Positions 1-9,431 of a stretch of DNA of 64,000 bases are shown one piece after another. Source of the DNA: Shewanella marinintestina (GTDB lineage: Bacteria; Pseudomonadota; Gammaproteobacteria; Enterobacterales; Shewanellaceae); assembly GCF_023283845.1 (NCBI RefSeq), contig NZ_JAKILC010000001.1, positions 124,001 to 188,000 on the forward strand, read 5' to 3'. The notes under the pieces were generated by a model, which worked only from the letters and a program-made list of their open reading frames with translations, was not told where the DNA came from and did not search any database. The translations under genes were made by a program, and so were the position numbers. How positions within the stretch are numbered: position 1 is the first letter of the stretch; every line of letters starts with the position of its first letter.

Positions 1-42
1 TAATTAACAGCCTCAATTGGCGATTACCGTGAGCGTTTAACT

Positions 43-1236
43 ATGGCAAGTCAGAAAACAGAACAGAATTGGGACATATTTTGTGCTGTAGTCGACAATT
101 ATGGCGATATTGGCGTGACATGGCGACTTGCGAAACAGCTGGCCGTTGAACATCAAATAAATGTGACACTTTGGGTCGATGACTTAAACAGTTTTCAGCA
201 CATTTTGCCTCAGCTTGACCTTAAGAAAGTGACTCAAACTTATTTTGGCATCAAAATTAATCAATGGTCCGAGCCGCTTAAATGCTGTTATGTTGCCGGA
301 GATGTACTCATAGAAGCATTTGCTTGTGAATTACCTGCACAGGTAAAGCAGCAGCTAATAACTGCCAAGCAAAACTATGATGAAGATACGATTCAGCAAA
401 AACCACCCGTTTGGCTAAATCTTGAATACCTGAGCGCAGAATCTTGGGTTGAAGGCTGTCATGGCCTACCATCAATGCAATCCAGTGGCTTAAAGAAGTA
501 CTTCTACTTCCCGGGCTTTACTGATAAAACCGGTGGCTTAATTTGCGAGCAGCAGTTATTTGCACAGCGTGATGCTTGGCAGGCAGATGTTAGCAATCGA
601 TTAAGTTTGTTTGAAAGTTTAGGCCTTCGAGGAATAAAAACGAGTGATACCGTCGTTAGTGTCTTTAGTTATGAAACCACTTCTTTACTGGCACTATGTC
701 AGCTGTGGCAACATAGCGAGCAAACTGTGCATGCACTGATCCCAAAAGGACGTTGCCTTAATAGCTTAGTCGAGTTACTGCCCTGCTCTGTCGATGAAGT
801 TTCAAAAGGCAGCCAAATTAAACTCAATAATTTAGTCATTCATATTTTGCCGATGACAGATCAAGAAGGCTACGATAAGCTACTTTGGAGCTGTGATTTT
901 AATATCGTGCGGGGTGAAGATTCGTTTTTACGCGCCCAATGGGCTGCAAAACCGTTCATTTGGCACATATATGTGCAAGAAGATGACTATCATCTAATAA
1001 AATTAGATGCCTTTATGCAGCTTTACTGTAATAATCTGCCGCCAGAATTAGCGAATAGCTGGAAAGCACTCAACCTTGCCTTTAACCAGGGGCAAGCAGA
1101 TGCGACCTGCGAGCATTGGCAACAACTAAATTTAGCAGGTTTGCCGTTGCAGCAACACGCAAAGCAATGGCCAATCGATGCGATAAATGATGTAGATCTT
1201 GTTTCTCGACTAGTTCAATTCGTCAAAAATAGCTAA
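43..1236 (+). CDS. earP: EF-P arginine rhamnosyltransferase EarP
   Basis: EarP transfers rhamnose from dTDP-L-rhamnose to an arginine at the tip of elongation factor P, which activates EF-P to relieve ribosome stalling at polyproline stretches. The N-terminus carries the family signature WDIFCAVVDNYGDIGVTW, with the two conserved aspartates at D18 and D22. A second family motif, VRGEDSFLRAQW, lies near residue 288. The length of 397 aa is normal. The gene ends 45 bp before efp on the same strand, the usual partnership. The ATG start leaves about nine residues before the conserved WDIFC block; the upstream ribosome site is weak. Identification is firm. Confidence 0.95.
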   Translation: MASQKTEQNWDIFCAVVDNYGDIGVTWRLAKQLAVEHQINVTLWVDDLNSFQHILPQLDLKKVTQTYFGIKINQWSEPLKCCYVAGDVLIEAFACELPAQVKQQLITAKQNYDEDTIQQKPPVWLNLEYLSAESWVEGCHGLPSMQSSGLKKYFYFPGFTDKTGGLICEQQLFAQRDAWQADVSNRLSLFESLGLRGIKTSDTVVSVFSYETTSLLALCQLWQHSEQTVHALIPKGRCLNSLVELLPCSVDEVSKGSQIKLNNLVIHILPMTDQEGYDKLLWSCDFNIVRGEDSFLRAQWAAKPFIWHIYVQEDDYHLIKLDAFMQLYCNNLPPELANSWKALNLAFNQGQADATCEHWQQLNLAGLPLQQHAKQWPIDAINDVDLVSRLVQFVKNS

Positions 1237-1281
1237 GATACTACGTTTAAATAGAAAAAACCTAAAATAGGAAATAGTGTA

Positions 1282-1842
1282 ATGAAAACTGCTCATGAAC
1301 TCCGTCCTGGTAACGTGATCATGTTAGATGGCAGCCCATGGGTTGTTCAAAAAACTGAAACAACTCGTTCTGGCCGTAACGCTGCTATCGTTAAATTAAA
1401 GCTTAAGCACGTTCTACAAGATTCTACGACTGAAAGCACCTTCAAAGGTGAAGACAAGATGGAAGACATCATTCTAGAGCGTCTAGACTGTACTTACTCT
1501 TACTTCGCTGATCCTATGTATGTTTTCATGGACGCAGAATACAACCAGTACGACGTTGAAGCTGAAAACCTAGGCGATGCTGCTGCATACATCGTTGATG
1601 GCATGGAAGAAAACTGCCAAGTGACTTTCTACGAAGGTAAAGCAATTTCAGTTGAACTACCAACTTCTGTAGTACGTGAAGTGACTTACACAGAGCCTTC
1701 AGCTCGTGGTGATACTTCAGGTAAAGTAATGAAGCCTGCTACTATCACTGGCGGCGGTACGCTAAGTGTTGCCGACTTCGTTAAGACTGGTGACATGATT
1801 GAAATTGACACTCGTACTAACGAGTTCAAAAAGCGCGTTTAA
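1282..1842 (+). CDS. efp: Translation elongation factor P (Arg32 type)
   Basis: EF-P binds between the P and E sites of the ribosome and promotes peptide-bond formation at consecutive prolines. The 186-aa product has the normal KOW/OB-fold layout, with [10 protein letters not shown] in the middle domain and [13 protein letters not shown] at the C-terminus. The modified loop reads TTRSGRNAA, placing Arg32 at its tip, which is the residue rhamnosylated by EarP. The lysine-type (EpmA/EpmB) loop is absent, in agreement with earP directly upstream. A Shine-Dalgarno AGGAAA precedes the ATG, and a strong intrinsic terminator follows. Confidence 0.97.
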   Translation: MKTAHELRPGNVIMLDGSPWVVQKTETTRSGRNAAIVKLKLKHVLQDSTTESTFKGEDKMEDIILERLDCTYSYFADPMYVFMDAEYNQYDVEAENLGDAAAYIVDGMEENCQVTFYEGKAISVELPTSVVREVTYTEPSARGDTSGKVMKPATITGGGTLSVADFVKTGDMIEIDTRTNEFKKRV

Positions 1843-1858
1843 TTTTAAATTCGTTTTC

Positions 1859-1885
1859 AAAAGCCGGCTACTTGCCGGCTTTTTT
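1859..1885 (+). terminator. Intrinsic terminator of efp
   Basis: Inverted repeat AAAAGCCGGC / GCCGGCTTTT with a TACTT loop, followed by a run of T, 16 bp after the efp stop codon. Confidence 0.92.
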
Positions 1886-2356
1886 ATGCTTGCCGCAAAC
1901 CAAACCTGCAGAATTATCTTCTCTATACAGAAGAGCTCACACTCCTTAGAGGTAATGACTTCAATTGCAATAACCTTAGCTACATACAGTTGTTTCATTG
2001 CCTCGCGCACTTTATTCAATCAATCTGATGACCTTCGCTACTGATCCCAAATAGCTAAACTAACCGACTACTATAGTAAAACCAGCGCAAAAAACTGTTC
2101 CAAGCATCAGAATCCTAATTTAGGCTTTATATGACGACTTACTCTCACCTTTCGATAGTTAACACTGAGAAACGCCACCAAAAAAGCATTAACACCTAAA
2201 AATAGGTGTTTCAGACAACCATAATAAGATCATTATCTTTTTTATTGCTTTAAATTAGATATTTAATCCTTTATTTGTCGTTTGTTTTTAGCTATTGTGC
2301 CTGCAACAAAGTCAAAGAAGTGTTTGGCTCGTATTTTCAGCATTTTCGAGGTGTAG
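1886..2356. other. Intergenic region upstream of alaA
   Basis: About 470 bp without a convincing gene. The two short open frames overlapping the efp terminator look spurious. The last 130 bp is AT-rich and should hold the alaA promoter. The only clear structure is the perfect inverted repeat at 2191-2210. Confidence 0.6.
2191..2210. repeat. Perfect 8-bp inverted repeat upstream of alaA
   Basis: AACACCTA, loop AAAA, TAGGTGTT, about 147 bp before the alaA start. It has no T-run, so it is a weak terminator candidate and could be an operator dyad. The binding protein is unknown. Confidence 0.5.
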
Positions 2357-3571
2357 ATGCGCCCTATTATCAAATCCAACAAATTAGATTCTGTATGTTA
2401 CGACATTCGTGGTCCAGTACATAAAGAAGCCCGTCGTCTAGAAGATGAAGGTCACCGTATTCTTAAACTGAATATCGGTAACCCTGCCCCATTTGGATTT
2501 GAGGCCCCTGAAGAGATCGTTCGTGACGTTATTTTAAACCTGCCAAGCGCACAAGGTTACTGTGAATCGAAAGGTCTATTTTCTGCCCGTAAAGCGATTG
2601 TGCAACATTACCAATCACAAGGGATCTTTGGTGTAGACATCGAAGACATTTACATTGGTAACGGTGTATCTGAGCTTATCGTGATGGCGATGCAAGGTTT
2701 GCTTAATAGTGGTGATGAAGTACTAGTACCCTCTCCTGATTATCCATTATGGACGGCTTCAGTTCATTTATCTGGCGGTAAAGCACAGCATTATCGCTGT
2801 GATGAAGAATCAGATTGGTTCCCAGATCTTGAAGATATCAAAAGTAAAATCACGCCAAGAACCCGCGGTATTGTGTTAATTAACCCAAATAATCCAACTG
2901 GCGCAGTGTATTCAAAAGAACTGATCTTGGAAGTAATTGAGCTATGTCGCCAAAACGACATGATTTTGTTTGCTGATGAGATTTACGACAAGATTTTATA
3001 TGACGAAGCTGTACATATCCCAGCAGCGAGCCTGTCAGATGATATCTTAACCGTTACCTTTAACGGTCTTTCAAAAGTATACCGTGCAGCGGGTTTCCGT
3101 GTAGGCTGGATGATGCTTACTGGTAACAAGAAAGCCGCTAAGAGCTATGTTGAAGGCTTAGATATGCTGGCCTCTATGCGCCTGTGTGCTAACGTACCGA
3201 GCCAACATGCAATTCAAACAGCTTTGGGTGGTTATCAGAGCATTCAAGAGCTAGTACAACCTGGTGGACGTTTACGCGTTCAACGTGATGCCTGTGTGGA
3301 TATGCTTAACTCTATTCCTGGTGTTAGCGTTAAAACACCAAAGGGTGCGTTATACGCCTTCGCTAAGCTTGATCAAAAGAAGTTTAACCTACGTGATGAT
3401 GAGCGTTTAGTGCTCGACTTGCTAAAAGATAGGAAGATCCTATTGGTTCAAGGCTCTGCGTTTAACTATCCAGAACCTGATCACGTACGCGTGGTGTTCT
3501 TACCTTACAAAGAAGAGCTAACAAAGGCACTTTCAGAATTTGGTGATTTCCTCGGTAATTATAAGCAGTAA
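2357..3571 (+). CDS. alaA: Alanine-synthesising glutamate-pyruvate aminotransferase AlaA
   Basis: This class I/II PLP-dependent aminotransferase moves the amino group from glutamate to pyruvate to make alanine. The 404-aa protein opens with the AlaA-type block YDIRGPVHKEARRLEDEG and the GNPAPFGF motif. It has NPNNPTGAVY in the cofactor domain and the PLP lysine K240 in FNGLSKVYRAAGFRVGW. A GAGGTG ribosome site lies just before the ATG. It is monocistronic, with a good terminator 60 bp downstream. Family assignment is very secure; AlaA rather than a related aminotransferase rests on the N-terminal block and length. Confidence 0.93.
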   Translation: MRPIIKSNKLDSVCYDIRGPVHKEARRLEDEGHRILKLNIGNPAPFGFEAPEEIVRDVILNLPSAQGYCESKGLFSARKAIVQHYQSQGIFGVDIEDIYIGNGVSELIVMAMQGLLNSGDEVLVPSPDYPLWTASVHLSGGKAQHYRCDEESDWFPDLEDIKSKITPRTRGIVLINPNNPTGAVYSKELILEVIELCRQNDMILFADEIYDKILYDEAVHIPAASLSDDILTVTFNGLSKVYRAAGFRVGWMMLTGNKKAAKSYVEGLDMLASMRLCANVPSQHAIQTALGGYQSIQELVQPGGRLRVQRDACVDMLNSIPGVSVKTPKGALYAFAKLDQKKFNLRDDERLVLDLLKDRKILLVQGSAFNYPEPDHVRVVFLPYKEELTKALSEFGDFLGNYKQ

Positions 3572-3628
3572 GCAAAAAAGCTTTTGCTAAGTAATTCATT
3601 AAATTGTTTTTTATAATAATTTAACTAG

Positions 3629-3656
3629 AAAAAACGACCTTCGGGTCGTTTTTTTG
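3629..3656 (+). terminator. Intrinsic terminator of alaA
   Basis: AAAACGACC, loop TTCG, GGTCGTTTT followed by T residues. The UUCG tetraloop makes this a stable hairpin. Confidence 0.92.
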
Positions 3657-3709
3657 TATGCTGATTATGCTAGTCTCGAATAATAGAACACTTATCCGTG
3701 AGGCATACA

Positions 3710-4297
3710 ATGAGCCACTTATTTGCCCATTTAGCTAGAATGAAATTAATTCAACGCTGGCCGTTAATGTACAACGTAAGAACAGAGAATGTACAAGAAC
3801 ATTCACTACAAGTCTCTATGGTTGCCCATGCGTTAGCAATCATTAGCAACAAAAAATTTGATGGCAATTACGACCCCTACCAAGCAGCCACCATTGCTAT
3901 CTATCATGATGCCAGTGAAATTATTACCGGCGACCTCCCCACTCCTGTTAAATATTTCAATAAAGAGATAGAGGCTGAATATAAGAAAATTGAAGCCATT
4001 GCCGAACAACGACTACTTGAGATGGTGCCAGAAGAATTTAGAGAGGATTATCAGGCGCTACTCACTAGCGAGTACGCCGATGTCGAATATAAAGCCTTGG
4101 TTAAGTCAGCGGATACCCTTTGTGCGTACCTGAAATGTTTAGAAGAAAAGCGTGCAGGCAATACTGAATTTAACACAGCACAAAAACGCTTGGAGCAAAG
4201 ACTCAAGAGCGATCCAAACCCAGCGGTAAACTATTTTATCGAGTGCTTTATTCCCAGCTTTACCCTTGATTTAGACGATATTAATAAGCTGCTTTAA
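3710..4297 (+). CDS. yfbR: 5'-deoxynucleotidase YfbR (HD domain)
   Basis: YfbR dephosphorylates deoxyribonucleoside 5'-monophosphates. The 195-aa product matches the family length and pattern from residue 1 ([16 protein letters not shown]). The HD-domain metal ligands are visible at H31 (EHSLQ), H66-D67 (YHDASE) and D135 ([10 protein letters not shown]). An in-frame GTG 12 bp upstream (3698) is possible, but it sits inside the GTGAGG purine stretch that more likely serves as ribosome site, so I chose the ATG at 3710. It is followed 18 bp later by an HD-type dNTPase, making a probable nucleotide-pool operon. Confidence 0.93.
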   Translation: MSHLFAHLARMKLIQRWPLMYNVRTENVQEHSLQVSMVAHALAIISNKKFDGNYDPYQAATIAIYHDASEIITGDLPTPVKYFNKEIEAEYKKIEAIAEQRLLEMVPEEFREDYQALLTSEYADVEYKALVKSADTLCAYLKCLEEKRAGNTEFNTAQKRLEQRLKSDPNPAVNYFIECFIPSFTLDLDDINKLL

Positions 4298-4315
4298 GCC
4301 ATTAAAGGAATGTAT

Positions 4316-5650
4316 ATGACAGACGCAGTTTGGAATGAAAGACGCTTAGGCGAGGACAAACAAAGGCGTAACGATCATCGTAGTCCCTACCAACGTGATA
4401 GAGCCAGAATATTGCATTCTGCTGCTTTTAGGCGCCTGCAGGCTAAAACTCAAGTACTTGGTGTCGGCATGAATGATTTTTATCGTACCCGCCTAACCCA
4501 TTCACTAGAAGTATCACAAATCGGTACTGGCATATGTGCCCAAATTAAACAAAAACAGCCTGAGTACAATGCGCTTCTTGATTCAATGAGCCTTATCGAA
4601 TCTTTGTGTCTTGCCCACGATATCGGCCATCCACCTTTTGGTCACGGTGGCGAAATAGCGCTTAACTATATGATGCGCGATAAAGGCGGTTTTGAAGGCA
4701 ATGGACAAACATTTCGTATATTAACTCGGTTAGAACCCTACACTGAGTTTTATGGTATGAACTTATGCCGTAGAACATTGCTTGGGATCTTAAAGTATCC
4801 CGCCCCTTTCAGTGCTCTCTTTAGCCGCCAAAAACAGCCGGCAGTAGCCAACTTTAGGCAATTAAAGCCGGGTGATTGGATCCCTGTAAAAGGACTTTTT
4901 GATGATGACATTGAAATTTTAGATTGGGTGCTTGCGCCTTTATCTGAAAATGATCGAGCACTGTTCTTATCGAGCCATGAAGTAGAAGGTGTTAAACACA
5001 AACGTACCCGCTATAAATCATTAGATTGTTCAATCATGGAATTAGCGGATGATATTGCCTATGCGGTACACGATCTTGAAGATGCTATTGTGATGGGCAT
5101 TGTTAATGAGGCGCAGTGGCGTACTGATGTCACCCTAACCTTACTAGAAACACCAGACGACTGGTTAAAGAACGAGTTCAGCACCATCAGCGAAAGATTG
5201 TTTTCCAGCAAACATCATCAGCGCAAAGATGCAATAGGCACACTGGTAAATGGTTTTGTAACGGCGATATCTATTCAAGAAAACCCTTTGTTTGAAGAGC
5301 CCCTATTAAGATATAACGCAGCCCTAGAACCCGCTTTTGCAGAAGCGCTCAATGTGCTTAAGCAATTCGTTTATAAGTATGTGATCCGCAAACCTGAAAT
5401 ACAAATGGTCGAGTATAAAGGGCAACAAATAGTGATGGAGTTATTTGAAGCTTTTATCTCAGATCCTGAGCGCTTATTACCGCTCAATACTCGCGAACGT
5501 TGGCTCGCCAGTGAGCAAGCAGGCGAAAACAGCTATCGCGTTATTGCCGACTATATCTCCGGTATGACAGATGAATTTGCCGCTAGATTGCATCAACATC
5601 TTTTTAGTGCCAAATCAGCCTCTATGATGGAGCTTAATTGCGAGTTCTAA
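4316..5650 (+). CDS. dGTPase-like deoxynucleoside triphosphate triphosphohydrolase
   Basis: HD-superfamily enzyme expected to split dNTPs into deoxynucleoside and triphosphate. The HD signature is complete: [27 protein letters not shown] and [18 protein letters not shown], with a later conserved [18 protein letters not shown] block. Its length (444 aa) is that of the shorter dGTPase-like family rather than classical E. coli Dgt. An ATG at 4310 directly abuts the AAGGA ribosome site and so cannot be used; the ATG at 4316 has 6-nt spacing. It probably shares a transcript with yfbR. Relatives act in nucleotide-pool control, and some dGTPases limit phage, but neither role can be read from this sequence. 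Confidence 0.9.
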   Translation: MTDAVWNERRLGEDKQRRNDHRSPYQRDRARILHSAAFRRLQAKTQVLGVGMNDFYRTRLTHSLEVSQIGTGICAQIKQKQPEYNALLDSMSLIESLCLAHDIGHPPFGHGGEIALNYMMRDKGGFEGNGQTFRILTRLEPYTEFYGMNLCRRTLLGILKYPAPFSALFSRQKQPAVANFRQLKPGDWIPVKGLFDDDIEILDWVLAPLSENDRALFLSSHEVEGVKHKRTRYKSLDCSIMELADDIAYAVHDLEDAIVMGIVNEAQWRTDVTLTLLETPDDWLKNEFSTISERLFSSKHHQRKDAIGTLVNGFVTAISIQENPLFEEPLLRYNAALEPAFAEALNVLKQFVYKYVIRKPEIQMVEYKGQQIVMELFEAFISDPERLLPLNTRERWLASEQAGENSYRVIADYISGMTDEFAARLHQHLFSAKSASMMELNCEF

Positions 5651-5671
5651 TGGGCTCATTTTAATAAAACT

Positions 5672-5701
5672 AAAAAAGGCACTCGTTCGAGTGCCTTTTT
5701 T
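5672..5701. terminator. Bidirectional terminator between the dNTPase and marC genes
   Basis: Fully symmetric hairpin with 14-bp arms AAAAAAGGCACTCG / CGAGTGCCTTTTTT and a 2-nt centre. A-rich and T-rich ends let it work for both converging genes. Confidence 0.93.
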
Positions 5702-5739
5702 CTTTGCTATCAAGCAGTAATCTAATCAGTACAAGTTAG

Positions 5740-6363
5740 TTATCCAGGGAAGAATCCTTTTACACCGGCTGCAATCACTTCGATACCGATAGACAGCATC
5801 AATAGACCCATTAAACGGGTGATCACGTTAATGCCTGTGTTGCCTAAGATCTTAAAGATAATTGGCGCCATTCTAAATAAAGTAAAACTAAGCAGTCCAA
5901 ACAAGATCACTGTAATTGACATGCCAATTAAGTTTTCAAAGCTATTATGCTCAGCAGCTGAAACGATAACCGAACTAATTGCACCAGGACCAGCCATTAA
6001 CGGCAAGGCTAATGGCACAACCGCAACAGATTCCATGCCCGAGGCTTCACGGTCTTCTTCTTTGTTGCGTTTTACTTCACCTAACTTACCTTGCAACATC
6101 GACATCGCAATAATTGCGATAAGCGTACCGCCTGCAATTCTAAAAGCCGACAGCGAGATGCTAAACATGTTCAAGATATGCTGGCCAGCAAATATCGTTA
6201 CCAACAAAATCACTACCACAGCAAAGTTTGCAACTTTACCCGTATGGTTACGCTCAGCTTCGGTCTGATGACTGGTTAAGCTCACAAAAACCGGTAACAA
6301 TCCAAATGGATTAATTATCGCAATTAAGCCGAGAAAAAATTTAACGTAGAGTGTTAAATCCAA
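5740..6363 (-). CDS. MarC/YchE-family integral membrane protein
   Basis: MarC-family proteins have about six membrane helices and no settled function. The name comes from an early multiple-antibiotic-resistance link that was not upheld. The 207-aa sequence has the typical N-terminus FLGLIAIINPFGLLPVFVSLT and the family motif VPLALPLMAGPGAISSVIV. In E. coli the paralog ychE also neighbours adhE, so this divergent pair looks like retained synteny. ATG start; the gene converges with the dNTPase gene across a shared terminator. Confidence 0.88.
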   Translation of the reverse strand: MDLTLYVKFFLGLIAIINPFGLLPVFVSLTSHQTEAERNHTGKVANFAVVVILLVTIFAGQHILNMFSISLSAFRIAGGTLIAIIAMSMLQGKLGEVKRNKEEDREASGMESVAVVPLALPLMAGPGAISSVIVSAAEHNSFENLIGMSITVILFGLLSFTLFRMAPIIFKILGNTGINVITRLMGLLMLSIGIEVIAAGVKGFFPG

Positions 6364-6569
6364 CGTCTTACCCTCAACGCGCCCAAGGCGTTATTTGTTC
6401 ATTAAAAATGTGGCGCTACTCTAACTCATGACCCTTAAAACCAAAAATGAGATTTTCTATCCTAAATCACAACTTTGAATAATAGTTTTGCTGCACTCGC
6501 TTTACATTGACGTTAAACCGCAACATCCTTAAGTTATACTCGTTATAAAATTACAGTTCTCGTTGAAAA

Positions 6570-6585
6570 TGTGGCCTTAGTCACT
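6570..6585. promoter_or_regulatory. Possible CRP-type site upstream of adhE
   Basis: TGTGG-CCTTAG-TCACT matches the TGTGA-N6-TCACA consensus at 8 of 10 positions, about 115 bp before the adhE start. A match this loose can arise by chance. Confidence 0.3.
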
Positions 6586-6647
6586 GCAGAATGACCTCGA
6601 TAAGTGTAATTTTTATTCATAAAGTGAAGTCTAGAGCACCGGAGAAT

Positions 6648-6679
6648 ATTTAGCCAAGCGCGGTTTGGCTAAATTTTTT
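6648..6679 (+). terminator. Terminator-like hairpin in the adhE leader
   Basis: ATTTAGCCAA / TTGGCTAAAT, a perfect 10-bp stem with a 7-nt GCGCGGT loop, followed by six T. It ends 13 nt before the adhE ATG, so transcripts from any upstream promoter must pass it. It could be an attenuator, or a terminator isolating adhE from upstream reading. Confidence 0.7.
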
Positions 6680-6692
6680 CAGGATTGCGATT

Positions 6693-9308
6693 ATGACAAT
6701 ATCAAATGAGCAAGAACTCAACCTGCTGATAGAAAGAGTAAAGGCTGCCCAACAAATATTTGCCAATTACTCTCAACAACAAGTCGATACCATTTTTCGC
6801 GCTGCAGCACTTGCAGCTGCGGACGCACGCATAGCATTAGCAAAAGTCGCGGCCAATGAAACCCGCATGGGCGTGATAGAAGATAAAGTGATTAAGAACC
6901 ACTTTGCCTCTGAGTATATTTACAATAAATATAAAGATGAAAAGACCTGCGGTATTCTTTCTGAAGACCCCACATTTGGTACGATTACCATCGCCGAACC
7001 CGTCGGCATAATCTGCGGTATTGTTCCTACGACCAATCCAACATCAACAGCAATATTTAAAGCTCTTATTAGTCTTAAAACCCGTAACGGCATTATATTC
7101 TCTCCCCACCCAAGGGCAAAAGAGTCAACCACTATGGCTGCACGCATTGTACTTGAAGCTGCGGTTGCTGCTGGCGCGCCAAAAGATATTATCGGTTGGA
7201 TTGATGAACCTTCTGTCGCGCTTTCAAATCAGTTAATGACCCACAATGACATTAACCTGATCTTAGCAACGGGTGGTCCAGGTATGGTTAAAGCCGCCTA
7301 CTCTTCAGGTAAACCTGCCATTGGAGTTGGCGCTGGTAATACACCGATTGTCATTGATGAAACCGCCGATATTAAACGCGCAGTGAGCTCAATATTGATG
7401 TCAAAAACCTTCGATAACGGGGTGGTTTGTGCCTCTGAACAAGCCGTTGTGGTGGTTGATGAGATCTACGATATTGTAAAACAGCGCTTTGCCAGCCATG
7501 GCGGCTACGTTTTAAATGCTGACGAAACCAAAGCGATGCAGTCTGTTATTTTAAAAGATGGCGGACTAAATGCAGATATCGTCGGCCAAAGTGCAGCTAA
7601 AATTGCCGAAATGGCAGGGATAACCGTTCATCACTCAACGAAAGTACTTATAGGCGAAGTGACAGATATTGATAACGCAGAAGCTTTTGCTCATGAAAAA
7701 CTGTCACCACTACTTGCAATGTATCGCGCCAGTGATTTTGAAGATGCGGTCGATAAAGCTGAAGCTCTCGTTACCTTAGGCGGTATTGGCCATACCTCAG
7801 GTTTGTACACCGACCAAGATACCCAAACAGACAGAGTTAAAGCATTTGGCTTTAGAATGAAAACCGCCAGGATCTTAATTAATACGCCTGCATCTCAGGG
7901 CGGTATTGGCGATTTGTATAACTTTAAGTTAGCGCCGTCGCTCACTTTAGGCTGTGGTTCATGGGGTGGTAACTCAATTTCTGAAAATGTCGGCCCAAGT
8001 CATCTTATCAACAAGAAGACCGTCGCTAAGCGAGCTGAAAATATGTTGTGGCATAAACTTCCCTCTTCTATTTATTTCCGCCGTGGCAGCTTACCTATCG
8101 CACTTGAGGAGTTAAGCGATAAAAAACGGGCGCTCATCGTTACCGACAAGTACTTGTTCAATAATGGTTACTGCGATGAAACCATTAAAATCCTCAAGTC
8201 CCAAGGGTTAGAGACTGAAGTCTTTTATGAAGTTGAAGCCGACCCAACCATGCACATAGTTAAGCAAGGCGCTAAAGTGGCCCAGAGCTTTCAGCCGGAT
8301 GTGATTATAGCGCTCGGGGGCGGCTCTCCGATGGATGCGGCAAAAATCATCTGGGTTATGTATGAACACCCCGATGTTGATTTTGCCGATTTAGCACTGC
8401 GCTTTATGGATATCACTAAGCGGATTTATAAGTTTCCAAAGCTTGGCCGTAAAGCCAAAATGGTGGCTATCCCAACGACCTCTGGTACAGGCTCAGAGGT
8501 AACGCCATTTGCAGTGGTCACAGACGAACAAACCGGCATGAAGTACCCTATCGCCGACTATGAGTTGACGCCAAACATGGCCATTGTCGACCCAAACCTC
8601 GTGATGGACATGCCAAAGTCACTGACCGCTTTTGGCGGCATTGATGCTGTCACGCATGCATTAGAAGCCTATGTGAGCGTAATGGCTAACGAATATAGTG
8701 ATGGACAGGCGCTGCAAGCGCTAGACTTGTTATTTACCCACTTGCCCGATGCCTATGAGCATGGTGCCAATGCTCCAGTCGCGAGAGAAAAGGTTCATAA
8801 CGGCGCAACCATTGCGGGTATCGCATTTGCTAATGCCTTTTTAGGTATTTGCCACTCAATGGCACACAAGCTGGGAGCTGAGTTTCACCTCGCTCATGGT
8901 TTAGCGAATGCTTTACTGATCAGCAATGTGATCCGCTTTAACGCAACAGACATGCCAACCAAGCAGGCTGCATTTAGTCAATATGATAGACCGAAAGCAC
9001 TTTGCCGCTATGCAAAGATTGCTGAACATTTAAAACTGGAAGACGCGATAGGCGAAGGCATTACTGATGAAGAAAAAGTCGAAGCGCTCATTAAAAAAAT
9101 TGATGAGCTCAAGGAGACGATTGGCATTCCATGCTCAATCCAAGCAGCGGGGGTCAACGAGGCCGATTTTATTGCCAAACTCGACGAGTTAGCCGAAGAT
9201 GCTTTCGATGACCAATGCACCGGGGCCAATCCTAGATACCCGCTCATTGCCGAGCTTAAGCAAGTCTTGTTAGCAAGCTACTATGGCAATGATTACCGCG
9301 ATGAGTAG
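6693..9308 (+). CDS. adhE: Bifunctional aldehyde-alcohol dehydrogenase AdhE
   Basis: AdhE reduces acetyl-CoA to acetaldehyde and then ethanol with NADH, regenerating NAD+ in fermentation; family members assemble into spirosomes. The 871-aa protein has both modules. Residues 1-440 form a CoA-acylating aldehyde dehydrogenase with catalytic C246 in DNGVVCASEQ. Residues 450-871 form an iron alcohol dehydrogenase with the NAD-binding GGGSPMDAAK and metal-ligand region GICHSMAHKLGAEFHLAHG. The ribosome site is AGGA, 7 nt before the ATG and immediately after a terminator-like hairpin. A 34-bp palindrome follows the gene. Confidence 0.97.
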   Translation: MTISNEQELNLLIERVKAAQQIFANYSQQQVDTIFRAAALAAADARIALAKVAANETRMGVIEDKVIKNHFASEYIYNKYKDEKTCGILSEDPTFGTITIAEPVGIICGIVPTTNPTSTAIFKALISLKTRNGIIFSPHPRAKESTTMAARIVLEAAVAAGAPKDIIGWIDEPSVALSNQLMTHNDINLILATGGPGMVKAAYSSGKPAIGVGAGNTPIVIDETADIKRAVSSILMSKTFDNGVVCASEQAVVVVDEIYDIVKQRFASHGGYVLNADETKAMQSVILKDGGLNADIVGQSAAKIAEMAGITVHHSTKVLIGEVTDIDNAEAFAHEKLSPLLAMYRASDFEDAVDKAEALVTLGGIGHTSGLYTDQDTQTDRVKAFGFRMKTARILINTPASQGGIGDLYNFKLAPSLTLGCGSWGGNSISENVGPSHLINKKTVAKRAENMLWHKLPSSIYFRRGSLPIALEELSDKKRALIVTDKYLFNNGYCDETIKILKSQGLETEVFYEVEADPTMHIVKQGAKVAQSFQPDVIIALGGGSPMDAAKIIWVMYEHPDVDFADLALRFMDITKRIYKFPKLGRKAKMVAIPTTSGTGSEVTPFAVVTDEQTGMKYPIADYELTPNMAIVDPNLVMDMPKSLTAFGGIDAVTHALEAYVSVMANEYSDGQALQALDLLFTHLPDAYEHGANAPVAREKVHNGATIAGIAFANAFLGICHSMAHKLGAEFHLAHGLANALLISNVIRFNATDMPTKQAAFSQYDRPKALCRYAKIAEHLKLEDAIGEGITDEEKVEALIKKIDELKETIGIPCSIQAAGVNEADFIAKLDELAEDAFDDQCTGANPRYPLIAELKQVLLASYYGNDYRDE

Positions 9309-9343
9309 TACTCAGTACTGCTAATTGAATTGCCTCTTAAACG

Positions 9344-9377
9344 GATAAAACCTAGCCAATATTGGCTAGGTTTTATC
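9344..9377. terminator. 34-bp perfect palindrome after adhE (terminator)
   Basis: Two 17-bp arms, GATAAAACCTAGCCAAT and its exact complement, with no loop bases. It lies between converging adhE and the DUF2809 gene. The A- and T-rich flanks suit bidirectional termination. Confidence 0.85.
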
Positions 9378-9431
9378 TTTATACTGATGAGTACTATCAG
9401 TTTTTTACCGCTCAGTTTTTGCGCTCTCTGT

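Larger units (their letters stand above)
6364..6692. other. Divergent marC/adhE control region
   Basis: This 329-bp gene-free stretch should hold the promoters for marC (leftward) and adhE (rightward). Two structures stand out: a degenerate CRP-type dyad at 6570-6585 and a terminator-like hairpin at 6648-6679 just before adhE. Confidence 0.6.

Noticed and set aside
1762..2044. Two short open frames on opposite strands overlapping the efp end and terminator
   Set aside because: They run through a strong terminator, lack ribosome sites and show no family features.
5819..6268. 149-codon frame antisense to marC
   Set aside because: Shadow of a membrane-protein gene; marC matches its family along the full length.
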